Shown in pieces: positions 32,180-42,215 of a stretch of DNA of 64,000 nucleotides. The notes under the pieces were generated by a model. The model did no database searches. It had not been told where the DNA came from and worked only from the letters and a program-made list of their open reading frames with translations. Position 1 is the first letter of the stretch. Each line of letters starts with the position of its first letter. The stretch spans positions 1 through 64,000 of the forward strand of contig CAZUEO010000006.1 of the NCBI GenBank assembly GCA_964619675.1, given 5' to 3'. Origin of the DNA: JAPLMW01 sp964619675. GTDB lineage: Bacteria > Planctomycetota > Phycisphaerae > Sedimentisphaerales > UBA12454. A program made the position numbers and the translations under genes.

Positions 32180-33949
32180 ATGGCCCAACCAAAAACAGGA
32201 ACGATAGTTAAAGTTACAGGACCTGTTGTCGTAGCTGAAGGAATGCTCGGCTCACGAATGTACGACGTTGTCAGAGTCAGCAGGCACAATCTTATCGGAG
32301 AAATCGTCGAGCTGGCAGGTGATACGGCAAGCATCCAGGTTTATGAAGACACTGTCAGCATCGGCCCGGGCCAGCCAGTCACCGATACGGGCGCCCCGCT
32401 GAGTGTAGAGCTCGGCCCGGGTCTGATAGGAAGCATTTATGACGGCATTCAAAGACCTCTTGACCAGTTATATAAAACGCAGGGCGACTATATTCTGCGA
32501 GGTAGCGAGCTGCCAGGCCTGGACAGGAAAAAGAAATGGCATTTCAAGCCCGTTATTAAAAATGGAACTGAAGTTTCAGGCGGTGATATAATCGGCCAGG
32601 TTCAGGAAACTGAGCTTCTGCTGCACAAAATTATGATACCGGCAGGTATAAACGGCAAGATTGAAGGCCTGTCCGAAGGCGAATTTACGGTCGAACAGAA
32701 AATTGCACAGGTTACATCGACGGATGGGAAAAAACATGAAATCACAATGATGCAGAAATGGCCTGTTCGCCAGGGCCGAGCGATAAAACAGAGGCTCGCA
32801 CCAAATATAATTCTCCAGACCGGCCAGCGGGTAATCGATACCTTTTTCCCTTTAGCCAAAGGCGGCACGGCCTGCATACCGGGTCCTTTCGGCTCAGGCA
32901 AAACCGTTGTGCAGCACCAGCTTTCAAAATGGGTCGATGCAGATGTAGTGGTCTATGTCGGCTGCGGCGAAAGAGGCAACGAAATGACCGATGTGCTGAT
33001 GGAATTCCCGCATCTGAAAGACCCCCGCAGCGGCCAGCCTTTGATGAAACGCTCGGTTCTCATCGCCAACACTTCAAATATGCCCGTAGCTGCAAGAGAA
33101 GCCTCCGTCTATACAGGTATAACCATAGCGGAGTATTTTCGCGATATGGGTTATAGCGTAGCTCTTATGGCGGATTCCACAAGCCGATGGGCTGAGGCGA
33201 TGAGGGAAATATCGGCAAGACTGGAAGAAATGCCCGCTGAGGAAGGCTATCCTGCCTACCTGGCCGCCAGAGCCGCCTCTTTTTATGAACGGGCAGGCAG
33301 AACGGACTGCATAGGCAAACCTCAGCGCCAAGGCATGCTTTCTATAATAGGAGCGGTAAGCCCACCAGGCGGCGATTTGTCGGATTCGGTCGTGCAGGCT
33401 ACTCTGCACGTTACCAAGGTCTTCTGGTCGCTGGTCGGCAAACTTGCTTACCAGAGGCATTTTCCCGCTATCGACTGGCTGACAAGCTACTCATTCTATA
33501 AACAATATCTCGCCGACAGCTTCAAAGACAAGGAAAAGGGGCAGGAAATGACAACCCTTACTCAGGAAGCGATGAGCCTGCTGGAACAGGAGGCACAGCT
33601 TGCCGAAATCGTAAGGCTTGTCGGCTCTGAATCGATAAGTCCTGCCGATAGAATGACGCTCCAGACTGCGAAAAGCATCCGTGAAGATTTTCTGCATCAG
33701 AACGCATTTCACGAAATCGACACATACACATCGATGGAAAAGCAGTTCGAAATGCTAAAAACCATACTTTATTTTCACAAAAAAGGCCTCGAGGCCGTCG
33801 AAAAAGACATTGACACGGAAGCGATTTTTAAACTTGCCGTTACCGAGGACATCGCGCGGGCAAAATATGTGCCGGAAAACCAGATGGAAACAATTGCAAA
33901 AATACGAAGCAAAATAGACGAAGAATTCAAGACTTTACAGAGCAGTTAA
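32180..33949 (+). CDS. ntpA: V-type ATP synthase catalytic subunit A
   Basis: 589 residues. Walker A GPFGSGKT is at 235-242, the catalytic glutamate segment GCGERGNEM near 262-270, and ADSTSRWAEAMREIS near 330. The non-homologous insert (~115-190) characteristic of V/A-type A subunits is present. It hydrolyses or makes ATP at the A-B interface. AGGATAAAAT precedes the start. Confidence 0.97.
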   Translation: MAQPKTGTIVKVTGPVVVAEGMLGSRMYDVVRVSRHNLIGEIVELAGDTASIQVYEDTVSIGPGQPVTDTGAPLSVELGPGLIGSIYDGIQRPLDQLYKTQGDYILRGSELPGLDRKKKWHFKPVIKNGTEVSGGDIIGQVQETELLLHKIMIPAGINGKIEGLSEGEFTVEQKIAQVTSTDGKKHEITMMQKWPVRQGRAIKQRLAPNIILQTGQRVIDTFFPLAKGGTACIPGPFGSGKTVVQHQLSKWVDADVVVYVGCGERGNEMTDVLMEFPHLKDPRSGQPLMKRSVLIANTSNMPVAAREASVYTGITIAEYFRDMGYSVALMADSTSRWAEAMREISARLEEMPAEEGYPAYLAARAASFYERAGRTDCIGKPQRQGMLSIIGAVSPPGGDLSDSVVQATLHVTKVFWSLVGKLAYQRHFPAIDWLTSYSFYKQYLADSFKDKEKGQEMTTLTQEAMSLLEQEAQLAEIVRLVGSESISPADRMTLQTAKSIREDFLHQNAFHEIDTYTSMEKQFEMLKTILYFHKKGLEAVEKDIDTEAIFKLAVTEDIARAKYVPENQMETIAKIRSKIDEEFKTLQSS

Positions 33950-33969
33950 AAGAATTACAGGAGTAATGC

Positions 33970-35355
33970 ATGCTTAAGGAATATCAAACTGTAAAGAGTA
34001 TAAGCGGGCCCTTAATTCTGGTTGAATCCGTCGATGAGGCACGCTTTGGCGAAATGGTCGAGATAGAGCTTGGCGACGGCCCAATACGTCACGCCCAGAT
34101 TTTGCAGGTCGAACGGGACAAGGTGCTCGTACAGGTCTTCGAAGGTACGGAAGGCATTGACGTAGATTCTGTAACTGTAAGGATACTGGGCAGGCCGCAG
34201 CAGCTTGCCGTCTCGCCTGATATTCTCGGCAGGGTCTTTAACGGCATCGGCCAGCCAAAAGACGGCGGGCCCAGAATAATCGCTGAAAAACTCCTTAACA
34301 TAAACGGCAACCCAATCAATCCTTACAGCAGAGATTACCCAAATGAATTTATCCAGACCGGCATATCAACGATTGACGGCCTAAATCCGCTCGTTCGCGG
34401 CCAAAAGCTGCCGGTGTTCAGCGGTTCAGGCCTGCCGCACGACGAATTAACCGCTCAGATTGCCAGGCAGGCAACTGTGCTCGGCAAAGGCGAGCAATTT
34501 GCCGTTGTCTTTGCCGCAATGGGCATAACATTCGAAGCGGCTCAGTTCTTTATCGATGACCTTGCAAACACCGGCGCAATAGAAAGAGCCGTAATGTTCA
34601 TTAATCTTGCCAACGACCCTGCAATCGAAAGAATCGCTGCCCCGAGAGTCGCTTTTACTGCGGCAGAATATCTCGCATTCGATAAAGATATGCACGTACT
34701 GGTTATTCTTAACGATATGACAAACTACTGCGAAGCATTGCGGCAGGTTAGCGCTGCAAGAAAGGAGGTGCCGGGCAGAAGAGGTTACCCGGGCTATCTT
34801 TATACCGACCTTGCGATGATTTACGAGCGGGCAGGAAGAATCAAGAATAAAAAAGGCTCGATAACGCTGGTGCCGGTCTTGACAATGCCTGAAGACGATA
34901 AAACCCATCCCGTTCCCGATTTGACAGGCTATATTACCGAAGGCCAGATAATCCTTTCTCGCTCTCTGCACCGCAAGGCCGTCGCACCGCCGGTTGATGT
35001 CCTGCCGAGCCTTTCAAGACTTAAAGACAAGGGTATCGGTAAAGACAAGACACGTGAAGACCATGCCGATTTGTATAATCAGCTTTATGCAGCTTATGCC
35101 CGCGGCAAGGAATGTCAGGAACTTGCAACAATTCTCGGCGCAGCCGCCCTTTCGGAAGAAGACAAAAAATATATGACATTCGCGGATGAATTTGAAAAAC
35201 GCTATATTTCACAGGGCTACCACGAAAACAGAACTATCGAGCAGACTCTTGACCTCGGCTGGGAGCTGTTAAGTATGTTCGAAGATACCCAACTGAAGCG
35301 AATTCGCGTCGAGTTCATCAAAAAATATATGCCGAAGTACCGGAAAAAGTCCTGA
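33970..35355 (+). CDS. ntpB: V-type ATP synthase subunit B
   Basis: 461 residues. The P-loop is degenerate (SGSGLPHDELTAQ), as in all non-catalytic B subunits; the ERAGRIKNKKGSIT segment near 295 is family-specific. It alternates with A in the head. AGGAG lies 6 nt before the ATG; its TGA overlaps the ATG of subunit D by one base. Confidence 0.97.
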   Translation: MLKEYQTVKSISGPLILVESVDEARFGEMVEIELGDGPIRHAQILQVERDKVLVQVFEGTEGIDVDSVTVRILGRPQQLAVSPDILGRVFNGIGQPKDGGPRIIAEKLLNINGNPINPYSRDYPNEFIQTGISTIDGLNPLVRGQKLPVFSGSGLPHDELTAQIARQATVLGKGEQFAVVFAAMGITFEAAQFFIDDLANTGAIERAVMFINLANDPAIERIAAPRVAFTAAEYLAFDKDMHVLVILNDMTNYCEALRQVSAARKEVPGRRGYPGYLYTDLAMIYERAGRIKNKKGSITLVPVLTMPEDDKTHPVPDLTGYITEGQIILSRSLHRKAVAPPVDVLPSLSRLKDKGIGKDKTREDHADLYNQLYAAYARGKECQELATILGAAALSEEDKKYMTFADEFEKRYISQGYHENRTIEQTLDLGWELLSMFEDTQLKRIRVEFIKKYMPKYRKKS

Positions 35356-35975
35356 TGCAAACAAACATTAACGCCACAAGAATGGAACTGCTCTTGCTGC
35401 GAAGGCGAGTTGCGCTTGCGGTAAGAGGCCATAGACTGCTGAGCGAAAAAAGAGATGAAATCTCAAGACAGTTGATACAGATATCAAAACAGCTCGGCTC
35501 ATTAAGAAAGGAAATTGAAAGCCGGCTCATCGAGGCATCCAGACGATTTGTAATGGCAAGAGCCATAATGGAGCCTGAAAATGTAAAATCGGCAATGGAA
35601 GTTGCAGGCAGAAAATTTAGTCTTGCTCTAAGCTTTGCCAATATAATGAGCGTGAAGGTCCCGAAATTCGCCGGCCAGAGCGAAGGTGAAATAATCAATT
35701 ATGGTTTTTGGTCAACCAGCGGCGAACTCGACATAGCTCTTAAAAGGCTGGAAAAAGTTTTTGACAGGCTCATCGAGCTTGCCGAAAAGGAAAAACAGGC
35801 ACAGCTTCTGGCCGATGAACTGCAGAAAACAAGGCGCAGAGTAAACGTTCTTGAGCACGTCGTCATCCCCGAAATGCAGCAGACGATTCGATTTATATAC
35901 GACAAGCTCGCCGAGGTCGAACGCGACAACATAAGCAGACTTATGAAGATTACCGAGATGATAAGGTCGATTTGA
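35355..35975 (+). CDS. ntpD: V-type ATP synthase subunit D
   Basis: 206 residues, long antiparallel coiled coil: INATRMELLLLRRRVALAVRG at the N-terminus and RRRVNVLEHVVIPEM near 155-170, the signature of the rotor axle subunit D. Overlaps subunit B by one base. Last recognised ATPase gene; a membrane protein follows directly. Confidence 0.94.
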   Translation: MQTNINATRMELLLLRRRVALAVRGHRLLSEKRDEISRQLIQISKQLGSLRKEIESRLIEASRRFVMARAIMEPENVKSAMEVAGRKFSLALSFANIMSVKVPKFAGQSEGEIINYGFWSTSGELDIALKRLEKVFDRLIELAEKEKQAQLLADELQKTRRRVNVLEHVVIPEMQQTIRFIYDKLAEVERDNISRLMKITEMIRSI

Positions 35976-36046
35976 ACCCCGATTTGGCTTTACAATGCCG
36001 GCAAATTTGCCTGTTGCTTGGCACATATACGGATTATAATACCTGT

Positions 36047-37963
36047 ATGGCAGATACAGAAAGCCCCAAGACTATAAAACCAGTTCCAAAATCACTTATA
36101 ACCGCAGGACCCACTCTGCACTACAGCCATGCAAACGTAAACAGTTGTTATTTCCTTGCGGTTTGTGTGTATTATGCCGCTGCAGTTTTCTGCGCCAAGC
36201 TTCTGACCGGCCGGCTCATTTCCTGCTGGGGTCCGCTTTATCTCGAAAAATTCATTATAAGTCCTTTGAGCATTTTTGAATATCCCGCCCAGATATTTGT
36301 ACTCGGACTTCTTTTCGGAATCCTTATCGCTGTCCCGATTCTCGCCTCGCAGCTTATGAGTTTCAAATACAGCATCTTGTTTATCCTTACGCTGTCCTTC
36401 ATAGCAGGTTTGCCGGCCCTGGCGGCCTGTGTCCTGATTGGGGCATTTGCCGCGGCATTAAGACCTTTGCGATTCAGGTCGCGATACATCGCCTTCGTTT
36501 TGTGCAGTTCACCTGTATTTATATATTTCGCACTTTTCGGCGGAGCAAAAAACACCGACAGTATCCGATGGGCACTGTCTTATACGCCGTGGTTCTACGG
36601 TCTGCTTAACGCCCTTGTAATTGCTGCCTTTGTTCTGGTGATAGGTCACTTTACCCGCTACAGACCGGGCCTGATATGGAGCATTGTCGCCTGTTTCCTT
36701 ATTGTAACCATAATCTTTTTTCATAATACAATCAACCTTTCCGAACTTGACTACCAGCTTCACATCGCAAAGAACAACCCAGAAACAGTTCAGGAATTTC
36801 AGGACCACAGCATAATCGCCGCACTCGACCACACCGTTATGAGCAATGAAAGCAGAAGTTATTTTCAGCCGCCTTTTTATCCCGCCGAACCAATAGCCCT
36901 AAGAGCGGTTTTAAAAAAGGAGATTCAGAATAGACTAATGCACGACCGCTGGCCGGAATGGTTCAATGTCCCGCCTGAGCTGAGATACCAGGAAAAAAAA
37001 CAGCAGCTTCTAAAACAATACGACTATTTTATAAATCCTCCGAAGCAATGGTGGAAGCCCGCTTTTATTCACAGGGCTTTTCTGAAAAGCAGGGTCAGAA
37101 TAAACCGTATGCCGATAGCACTTTACTACAAGGCAATGTTGAGCGAGCTGGCGCCGGAGCTGAACATCCTCGGCGAAAAGGAAATACTGCATTTTTATAA
37201 CGACTATCCGCATAAGGAGAATCTGCCGATTTGGCATAGACTTTTCTTCGAATATCCCGACAGCACGGAATCCATTGAAGCCCGCTGGCGAAGAGCCGTT
37301 CATTTGGCAGGTATGGAGCGATTTTCCTCTGCCCGCGAACTTATAGACCAGGGACTTGATATGATAGAGAAAAAATCTGCTGCGGTAACAAGTGCCTCTG
37401 CAGATGAAACTGAAAAAATCTTCCGAAAACCTCAGACGACCATTATCACGGAATTCGAGCTCAAAAAAATCAAAAGAAAGCTCCAGTACCTGCGCAATTT
37501 AATAAGCAGTGAAAATCTCGGCTCGCCTCGGCACGTCGAAGGCGAGACGGGCAGCGATACGCAAACCGCCCATCTGCTCGCACAGTTTATACTTCTCAAC
37601 ACTCATGACCCGTTCTTCAGGCTGCAGCTTGACAACCTCCTGGTACAAACGACAGACAAAAGTCCTATCGCCGACAACATATTACTCTCGCAAATCATGC
37701 TTACTCCGGATGCAGTTTTAAGACAGCAGCGTCTCGGCCAGCTTGCAAAAAATTACGCAGGCACTGATGGCGGCATACAGGCAAAATTCGAACAGGCCTG
37801 CCTGAAACTGGCCATCTGGAAAGAACACGGCTTGAGCGAGGCAGAAAAGGAAAAATACCTGACCGAAGCAAGAAATGACCTTGAGGATTTCCTCAAAAAC
37901 CACCCCGACAGCATATTCGCCCAGCAGGCCCGCGAAAAACTCTCCACTATGCCCGTCCATTGA
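36047..37963 (+). CDS. Large membrane protein with helical C-terminal domain, unknown function
   Basis: 638 residues from ATG 36047 (a TTG at 35972 would overlap subunit D). About seven hydrophobic segments lie between ~20 and 225. A ~400-residue soluble part follows, helical and repeat-like (RWRRAVHLAGMERFSSARELID, ARNDLEDFLKNHPDSIFAQQA), resembling tetratricopeptide repeats. It follows the V-ATPase operon by 71 bp without an evident terminator and may be co-transcribed. A short GC-rich in-frame palindrome lies near 37520. No family recognised. Confidence 0.72.
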   Translation: MADTESPKTIKPVPKSLITAGPTLHYSHANVNSCYFLAVCVYYAAAVFCAKLLTGRLISCWGPLYLEKFIISPLSIFEYPAQIFVLGLLFGILIAVPILASQLMSFKYSILFILTLSFIAGLPALAACVLIGAFAAALRPLRFRSRYIAFVLCSSPVFIYFALFGGAKNTDSIRWALSYTPWFYGLLNALVIAAFVLVIGHFTRYRPGLIWSIVACFLIVTIIFFHNTINLSELDYQLHIAKNNPETVQEFQDHSIIAALDHTVMSNESRSYFQPPFYPAEPIALRAVLKKEIQNRLMHDRWPEWFNVPPELRYQEKKQQLLKQYDYFINPPKQWWKPAFIHRAFLKSRVRINRMPIALYYKAMLSELAPELNILGEKEILHFYNDYPHKENLPIWHRLFFEYPDSTESIEARWRRAVHLAGMERFSSARELIDQGLDMIEKKSAAVTSASADETEKIFRKPQTTIITEFELKKIKRKLQYLRNLISSENLGSPRHVEGETGSDTQTAHLLAQFILLNTHDPFFRLQLDNLLVQTTDKSPIADNILLSQIMLTPDAVLRQQRLGQLAKNYAGTDGGIQAKFEQACLKLAIWKEHGLSEAEKEKYLTEARNDLEDFLKNHPDSIFAQQAREKLSTMPVH

Positions 37964-37986
37964 CAAATTCGCCTGTTTTACCTAAT

Positions 37987-38015
37987 TTGACTTTGCCCCG
38001 GATTTTTAGTATAAT
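37987..38015 (+). promoter_or_regulatory. Sigma-70 promoter of the diguanylate cyclase
   Basis: TTGACT, a 17-bp spacer and TATAAT: near-consensus. Predicted transcription start near 38022, about 30 nt before the ATG. Confidence 0.72.
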
Positions 38016-38018
38016 ACA

Positions 38019-38035
38019 CTGATATATTATATCAG
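38019..38035. promoter_or_regulatory. 17-bp palindrome over the transcription start
   Basis: CTGATATA-T-TATATCAG, perfect 8-bp arms, centred on the predicted +1 of the diguanylate cyclase promoter. The position suits a repressor operator; the regulator is unknown. Confidence 0.5.
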
Positions 38036-38050
38036 GGCACATAGCCGAAA

Positions 38051-39100
38051 ATGCAAAGCAGGATAACCATAGACACATCCAATAAGGACGGAAAAATATT
38101 GCTGATAGGCCGGGTCGAAAAAACGACCGTTGACACCTCACAATGTGCCTCCATACAGTTTCATACCCGTCCAAATATGTCCGATGCCATTGCCACAGCA
38201 TCAACAAATCAATTCGATGTCATAGCAGTAATCCCGGATGACTTCAATGCAAACCTTGTCTCATCGCTGGCGACACTTAGAAAAATAAACCCCAAATCAA
38301 AAATTCTCCTGTTGGCTCAAATGTGGCAGGAGCCGAAGGCAATCGAACTTTCAGCCTCTGCCCATAACGGAGCAAAACTCGCCGATGATTACTATATCCT
38401 GCCTGTCAGTTTCACGACAAAAAAAACTGATGCGCAACAATCGACAAAAATTATACCTGATACGGAACTGATACAGCAGCAGCGGCAGCGGATTGAAATA
38501 CTTGAAAAACTTGTAATGGAAGATGAGCTTACCGGCGTCAAAAACAGAAGGTTCGCCAGGGAATTTTTGCGGCAGATTACCGCCCACGCCGGTCAGGAGT
38601 CTCTGCAGGTTACGCTGCTCATTTTCGACATAGACAATTTCAAGCAGTATAACGACCTTTACGGCCATCCGGTCGGCGACAATATTCTCAAACAGGCCGC
38701 CGTTTTAATGCAGAAGTGCTGCAGAAAACAGGACATTGTCGCCAGAATAGGCGGAGATGAATTTGCCGTTGTATTCTGGAATCTGCCTGCAGGCAGGGCC
38801 GTAGCTCTCGATACCGGCACAAAAGCAGAAAGAAGGCGTATTGAGAGCGAGCATCCGAAACAGGTAATAAATATCTGCGACAGATTCAGAAGGGAGCTTA
38901 ACAAAACCGACCTTCCCGCACTCGGCGCGGAAGGCAAAGGCATACTGGCCATAAGCGGCGGCCTGGCAACTTTCCCCCGCGACGGCTCAACAGTAGAGGA
39001 GCTTTTTGCCCAGGCCGACAATGCCCTGCTGGAAGCAAAACGCAGTGGTAAAAACCGCGTCTATCTCATCGGCAGGGAAAACAATCATCAGCAAGTCTGA
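38051..39100 (+). CDS. Diguanylate cyclase (GGDEF) with receiver-like N-terminus
   Basis: 349 residues. The C-terminal GGDEF domain (~160-345) has an intact GGDEF active site and an RKQD inhibitory site exactly five residues before it, so product inhibition is expected. The N-terminal ~125 residues look like a receiver fold without the phosphate-accepting aspartate (pseudo-receiver). A linker helix (TELIQQQRQRIEILEKL) joins them. Its 3' end overlaps the convergent glycosyltransferase by 35 bp. Confidence 0.92.
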   Translation: MQSRITIDTSNKDGKILLIGRVEKTTVDTSQCASIQFHTRPNMSDAIATASTNQFDVIAVIPDDFNANLVSSLATLRKINPKSKILLLAQMWQEPKAIELSASAHNGAKLADDYYILPVSFTTKKTDAQQSTKIIPDTELIQQQRQRIEILEKLVMEDELTGVKNRRFAREFLRQITAHAGQESLQVTLLIFDIDNFKQYNDLYGHPVGDNILKQAAVLMQKCCRKQDIVARIGGDEFAVVFWNLPAGRAVALDTGTKAERRRIESEHPKQVINICDRFRRELNKTDLPALGAEGKGILAISGGLATFPRDGSTVEELFAQADNALLEAKRSGKNRVYLIGRENNHQQV

Positions 39101-40292
39101 CAACTTCTGTCGGCCCTGTAAGCTTGTACCTGATGCCCCGCCATTTTATTGTCCTGCCGAACGATGAAGAAATAATACAGACTAATAAAACCAGCGACCA
39201 TAACGGACTGCCGATAATATCAGCCGCTGCCGCAACCTTCATTTTTGCAGCCTCTGCCGCCAGAAGTCTGAAAATCATTATCTGTCTTAAAAAGGCTCTT
39301 GTTATCTGTCCTGCAAAAAAAACAATCGCCGCTGCGAGAAAGACATACCAATACTCTGAGCCGGTAAGGTATGAAAAAACTGCCAATGCCGTAAAACCCC
39401 ACAGCCCTATGACTGAAAATACGCTGCTTACAAGACCAAACCACCATGTCCCCGGTACAGTAACTCTTGTAATAACAAACTGGCGTCTTACAAATTCAAA
39501 AAGACTGCACCAGTTGGTCTGTTCAAAAGAAGCGACAATACAGCCGGGCACAAAAATGACTTTAAGTTTCGCTTTCTTGACCTCCCTTGTCAGTGTTAAA
39601 TCATCGCTTACCGCATTTTGCCAGATTTTGTCTATGCCAAGCTTCTTAAAAGTGCCAACACGCAGGGCCATTGAGCCGCCCCAGGCACAATTGAATAACG
39701 TAGGCCCCAGAAGTTGAGCAACCTTGGCATTCATCGCGGACAGTGCCAGCGTTGCTAAATTGTTCTTCAGCGGTACATACCAGCGATAGCCGGTTGAGGC
39801 GCCGTGCTTGGTCTTTCGCAGCGGATAGACAAGAAAGCTCAGCCAATCCCGGCGGACGCAGGCATCCGAATCGGCAAATGCGAAAACTTCAACATCTCTT
39901 TCAGCGTTTCTGCACGCATAAAGCAGGTTGTGCAGTTTCTGGCTGCCGTCTTTTGCCAGGCCGGCTACAAGAACTCTTGTCTTAAACGCTTTTGTCTGGT
40001 TTCCGAATCGCTCTTTAAGACTAAGCAGCCGGTTATAAGCCGCATCTTCGCAGCTCTCGACTACGAACACCAGTTCGAAATTGTCATAATCAAGCTCGTG
40101 AAAAGAACCGATATTTTTGTCAAAAGCTGTGTCGATTCCCTTGCACGGCACAATCAATGCGACCCTGGGACGATAGGAAGTATGCTTTCTGGCAAACTTT
40201 TGCAGAACATATCTGTAGTGTTGAAAAATCTGAAAAACAAATAAAACCTGTATCACAATGGAAGCTATCGTTATTGCATACAAAACTGTCAT
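39066..40292 (-). CDS. Family 2 glycosyltransferase, membrane-bound
   Basis: 408 residues. An N-terminal membrane segment, then a GT-A domain with the DxD-type motif FADSDAC near 141, a second acidic motif VSDDLT near 225 and a QxxR-like RRQFVITR near 265. Four further hydrophobic segments follow. The layout resembles ceramide glucosyltransferase/HpnI-type enzymes that glycosylate membrane lipids. Last gene of an operon with a phosphoesterase and a kinase. Confidence 0.85.
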   Translation of the reverse strand: MTVLYAITIASIVIQVLFVFQIFQHYRYVLQKFARKHTSYRPRVALIVPCKGIDTAFDKNIGSFHELDYDNFELVFVVESCEDAAYNRLLSLKERFGNQTKAFKTRVLVAGLAKDGSQKLHNLLYACRNAERDVEVFAFADSDACVRRDWLSFLVYPLRKTKHGASTGYRWYVPLKNNLATLALSAMNAKVAQLLGPTLFNCAWGGSMALRVGTFKKLGIDKIWQNAVSDDLTLTREVKKAKLKVIFVPGCIVASFEQTNWCSLFEFVRRQFVITRVTVPGTWWFGLVSSVFSVIGLWGFTALAVFSYLTGSEYWYVFLAAAIVFFAGQITRAFLRQIMIFRLLAAEAAKMKVAAAADIIGSPLWSLVLLVCIISSSFGRTIKWRGIRYKLTGPTEVVRLADDCFPCR

Positions 40293-40306
40293 ATCTCGCC
40301 GAGCCC

Positions 40307-41155
40307 TTAACCAATACTTGCAAGCGGTACAAGAGAATCTGTCAATTCTTTTATCGTGTATTGAGAATCCAGCCTGATATGCAGCATGTGGCCGTGATTA
40401 TGCTGTGAATCAACAATAATCAAGTTCTGATTATTACTCATCCAGCCGGTTTCCTGAATCTGATGACCAAGCACAAACAAATCAACGTCGAGCTGTTGTG
40501 CAAGAAATTTAAGGGTTTTGCCGCTGTGCCCTCTGCCCCAGGTCAAAAGATAAGCGGAATTAGGCCTGACTATATCGTTGATTTTCAGCTTCCTGTGGAA
40601 GATTGAAAAGTCAAATTTTTCAACCATCCTGTCGGAAGGCAGCGAATGCGAAATCCATATCCGGTTGGGACACCTGACCGCCAGAGGCTGTGAAAAAAGA
40701 AATCTCTCCATCGCACTTTCCACATCCTTTGTCTGGCTGCCGAAATATCTCTGCATTGCGGCACGCATCGCAGCGTTCATCTCCTTGCCGCCTTTCATAA
40801 CATCACTGTTGCTTATAAAAGCAGTATCATGATTTGCAAGGATGAAGTGTATTCTATCGGGGAAATCTGCCTTGAGCTTTGCGGCATCGACCAGCAGTTC
40901 AAACGACAAACATCCCCCTTTCTCATCTTCCGGCCCACCATGTATTATTTCCTGCAGAACAAGATGCCTGTCCGGGTTTTTATCCAATGCGGCATAGGCT
41001 ACTATCCGCTCGAAATTGCGCCGATGGCCGTGAATATCACCGGCAATAACCAAATCGCCGCTATCCGGCAGAACTACCAGATTATGCTGTCGATACCGGT
41101 CGTTTTCATTAGCCTTAATACCGGCCTCCAGCAATTCTATAATGTCGTTTGCCAT
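40307..41155 (-). CDS. Calcineurin-like metallophosphoesterase
   Basis: 282 residues. Metal-binding motifs in order: GDIHGH near 39-44, a diverged HGGPEDEKGG second box, ANHD near 105, ISHS near 167 and LGHQ near 232. PPP-type protein or small-molecule phosphatase. Its ATG overlaps the stop of the upstream kinase by one base, suggesting an antagonistic kinase-phosphatase pair. Confidence 0.85.
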   Translation of the reverse strand: MANDIIELLEAGIKANENDRYRQHNLVVLPDSGDLVIAGDIHGHRRNFERIVAYAALDKNPDRHLVLQEIIHGGPEDEKGGCLSFELLVDAAKLKADFPDRIHFILANHDTAFISNSDVMKGGKEMNAAMRAAMQRYFGSQTKDVESAMERFLFSQPLAVRCPNRIWISHSLPSDRMVEKFDFSIFHRKLKINDIVRPNSAYLLTWGRGHSGKTLKFLAQQLDVDLFVLGHQIQETGWMSNNQNLIIVDSQHNHGHMLHIRLDSQYTIKELTDSLVPLASIG

Positions 41156-41997
41156 TACTGATTCCGGATTTTTTTGGCAAAAATACTGTGAATCAGAAGG
41201 TCGAGTCTGGAAATAATCTCGGCCATTGAAGACGGTCTTTTTTCCGGCTCTTCCCTTACACAGTCCATAACAAGATTTGAAACGCCTATTGGTATCCTTC
41301 GGCGGAGCTGATGTGGAGTGGGAAACTGGCGCTGACCGAGCATTGCTGAAATATCGTTCGACTGCGGTATAAGCGTCGGCACATTTTTGCCGGTAAGCGC
41401 CCAGTACATCGTCGCCCCGAGATTAAAAACATCTGTCCGCTGGTCGAGATGTTTTCTTTTAACCTGCTCCGGCGCAATGTAATCAGGTGTGCCCTGAATC
41501 CTCGGCTTTATAGTGCCGATTTTGCAGCCCTGGCCAAGGTCGATTATTTTTATAGCGCCGGATTCATTTATAAGGATATTGTTCGGCTTAATATCGCAGT
41601 GGATATAGCCCTGCTGATGCATCGCGTTTAGGCCGTCGGCAATCATCCGAAACACCAGCAGCACATCGCCAAGACTCAGATTTTTGTATTTTTCAAGGGT
41701 CTCGCCCTCGAACATCTCCATCGAAAGCAATAACTCCTTGACCTTGAACATCTTACGGATTTTAATAAGTTTGTCGCATTTGCGTAAATACGGGTACTGA
41801 ATTGCATTAGAAACCCTGTGTTCATTTATTATCTGCTCGAAAATACGGTGGTCTTCCGGCTTTTCATAGACCGCGCGTTTAAGAGCAACGGCATTGCCGC
41901 TTTCCTCATCCAGCGCAAGGTAAATTACGCTTCGGGCACCTGTGCCGAGCTTCTTAATTATCGTAAAACCGCTTAATTCGAGCCTGTCAACTGCCAT
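41155..41997 (-). CDS. Serine/threonine protein kinase (Hanks type), soluble
   Basis: 280 residues, essentially just the kinase domain: Gly-rich loop LGTGARSVIY near 18, Lys in VALKRA near 39, catalytic loop HCDIKPNN near 140, DLG in place of DFG near 157, and an APE-like APEQVK. No membrane segment or sensor domain. A TATAAT hexamer at 42006-42011 lies just upstream, implying a very short leader. Heads the kinase-phosphatase-glycosyltransferase operon. Confidence 0.93.
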   Translation of the reverse strand: MAVDRLELSGFTIIKKLGTGARSVIYLALDEESGNAVALKRAVYEKPEDHRIFEQIINEHRVSNAIQYPYLRKCDKLIKIRKMFKVKELLLSMEMFEGETLEKYKNLSLGDVLLVFRMIADGLNAMHQQGYIHCDIKPNNILINESGAIKIIDLGQGCKIGTIKPRIQGTPDYIAPEQVKRKHLDQRTDVFNLGATMYWALTGKNVPTLIPQSNDISAMLGQRQFPTPHQLRRRIPIGVSNLVMDCVREEPEKRPSSMAEIISRLDLLIHSIFAKKIRNQ

Positions 41998-42215
41998 AAG
42001 CCAATATTATAACCAATTCAAACATATTTTTAAACACACTTTACAACCGTTGAAAATATCCATTAAAATACCTATCAAGGCTGGAAAAGGGCGGCATAAT
42101 ACCTTGAATTTGGTGGTTTGTCCAGCTTTTAGCCTCTTTCCTGTTATGGTTATACAAAACAGTTATACTTGACAAAGCAGCCAAAATTTGAAAGAATATT
42201 TGTCTTTGCAGCTAT

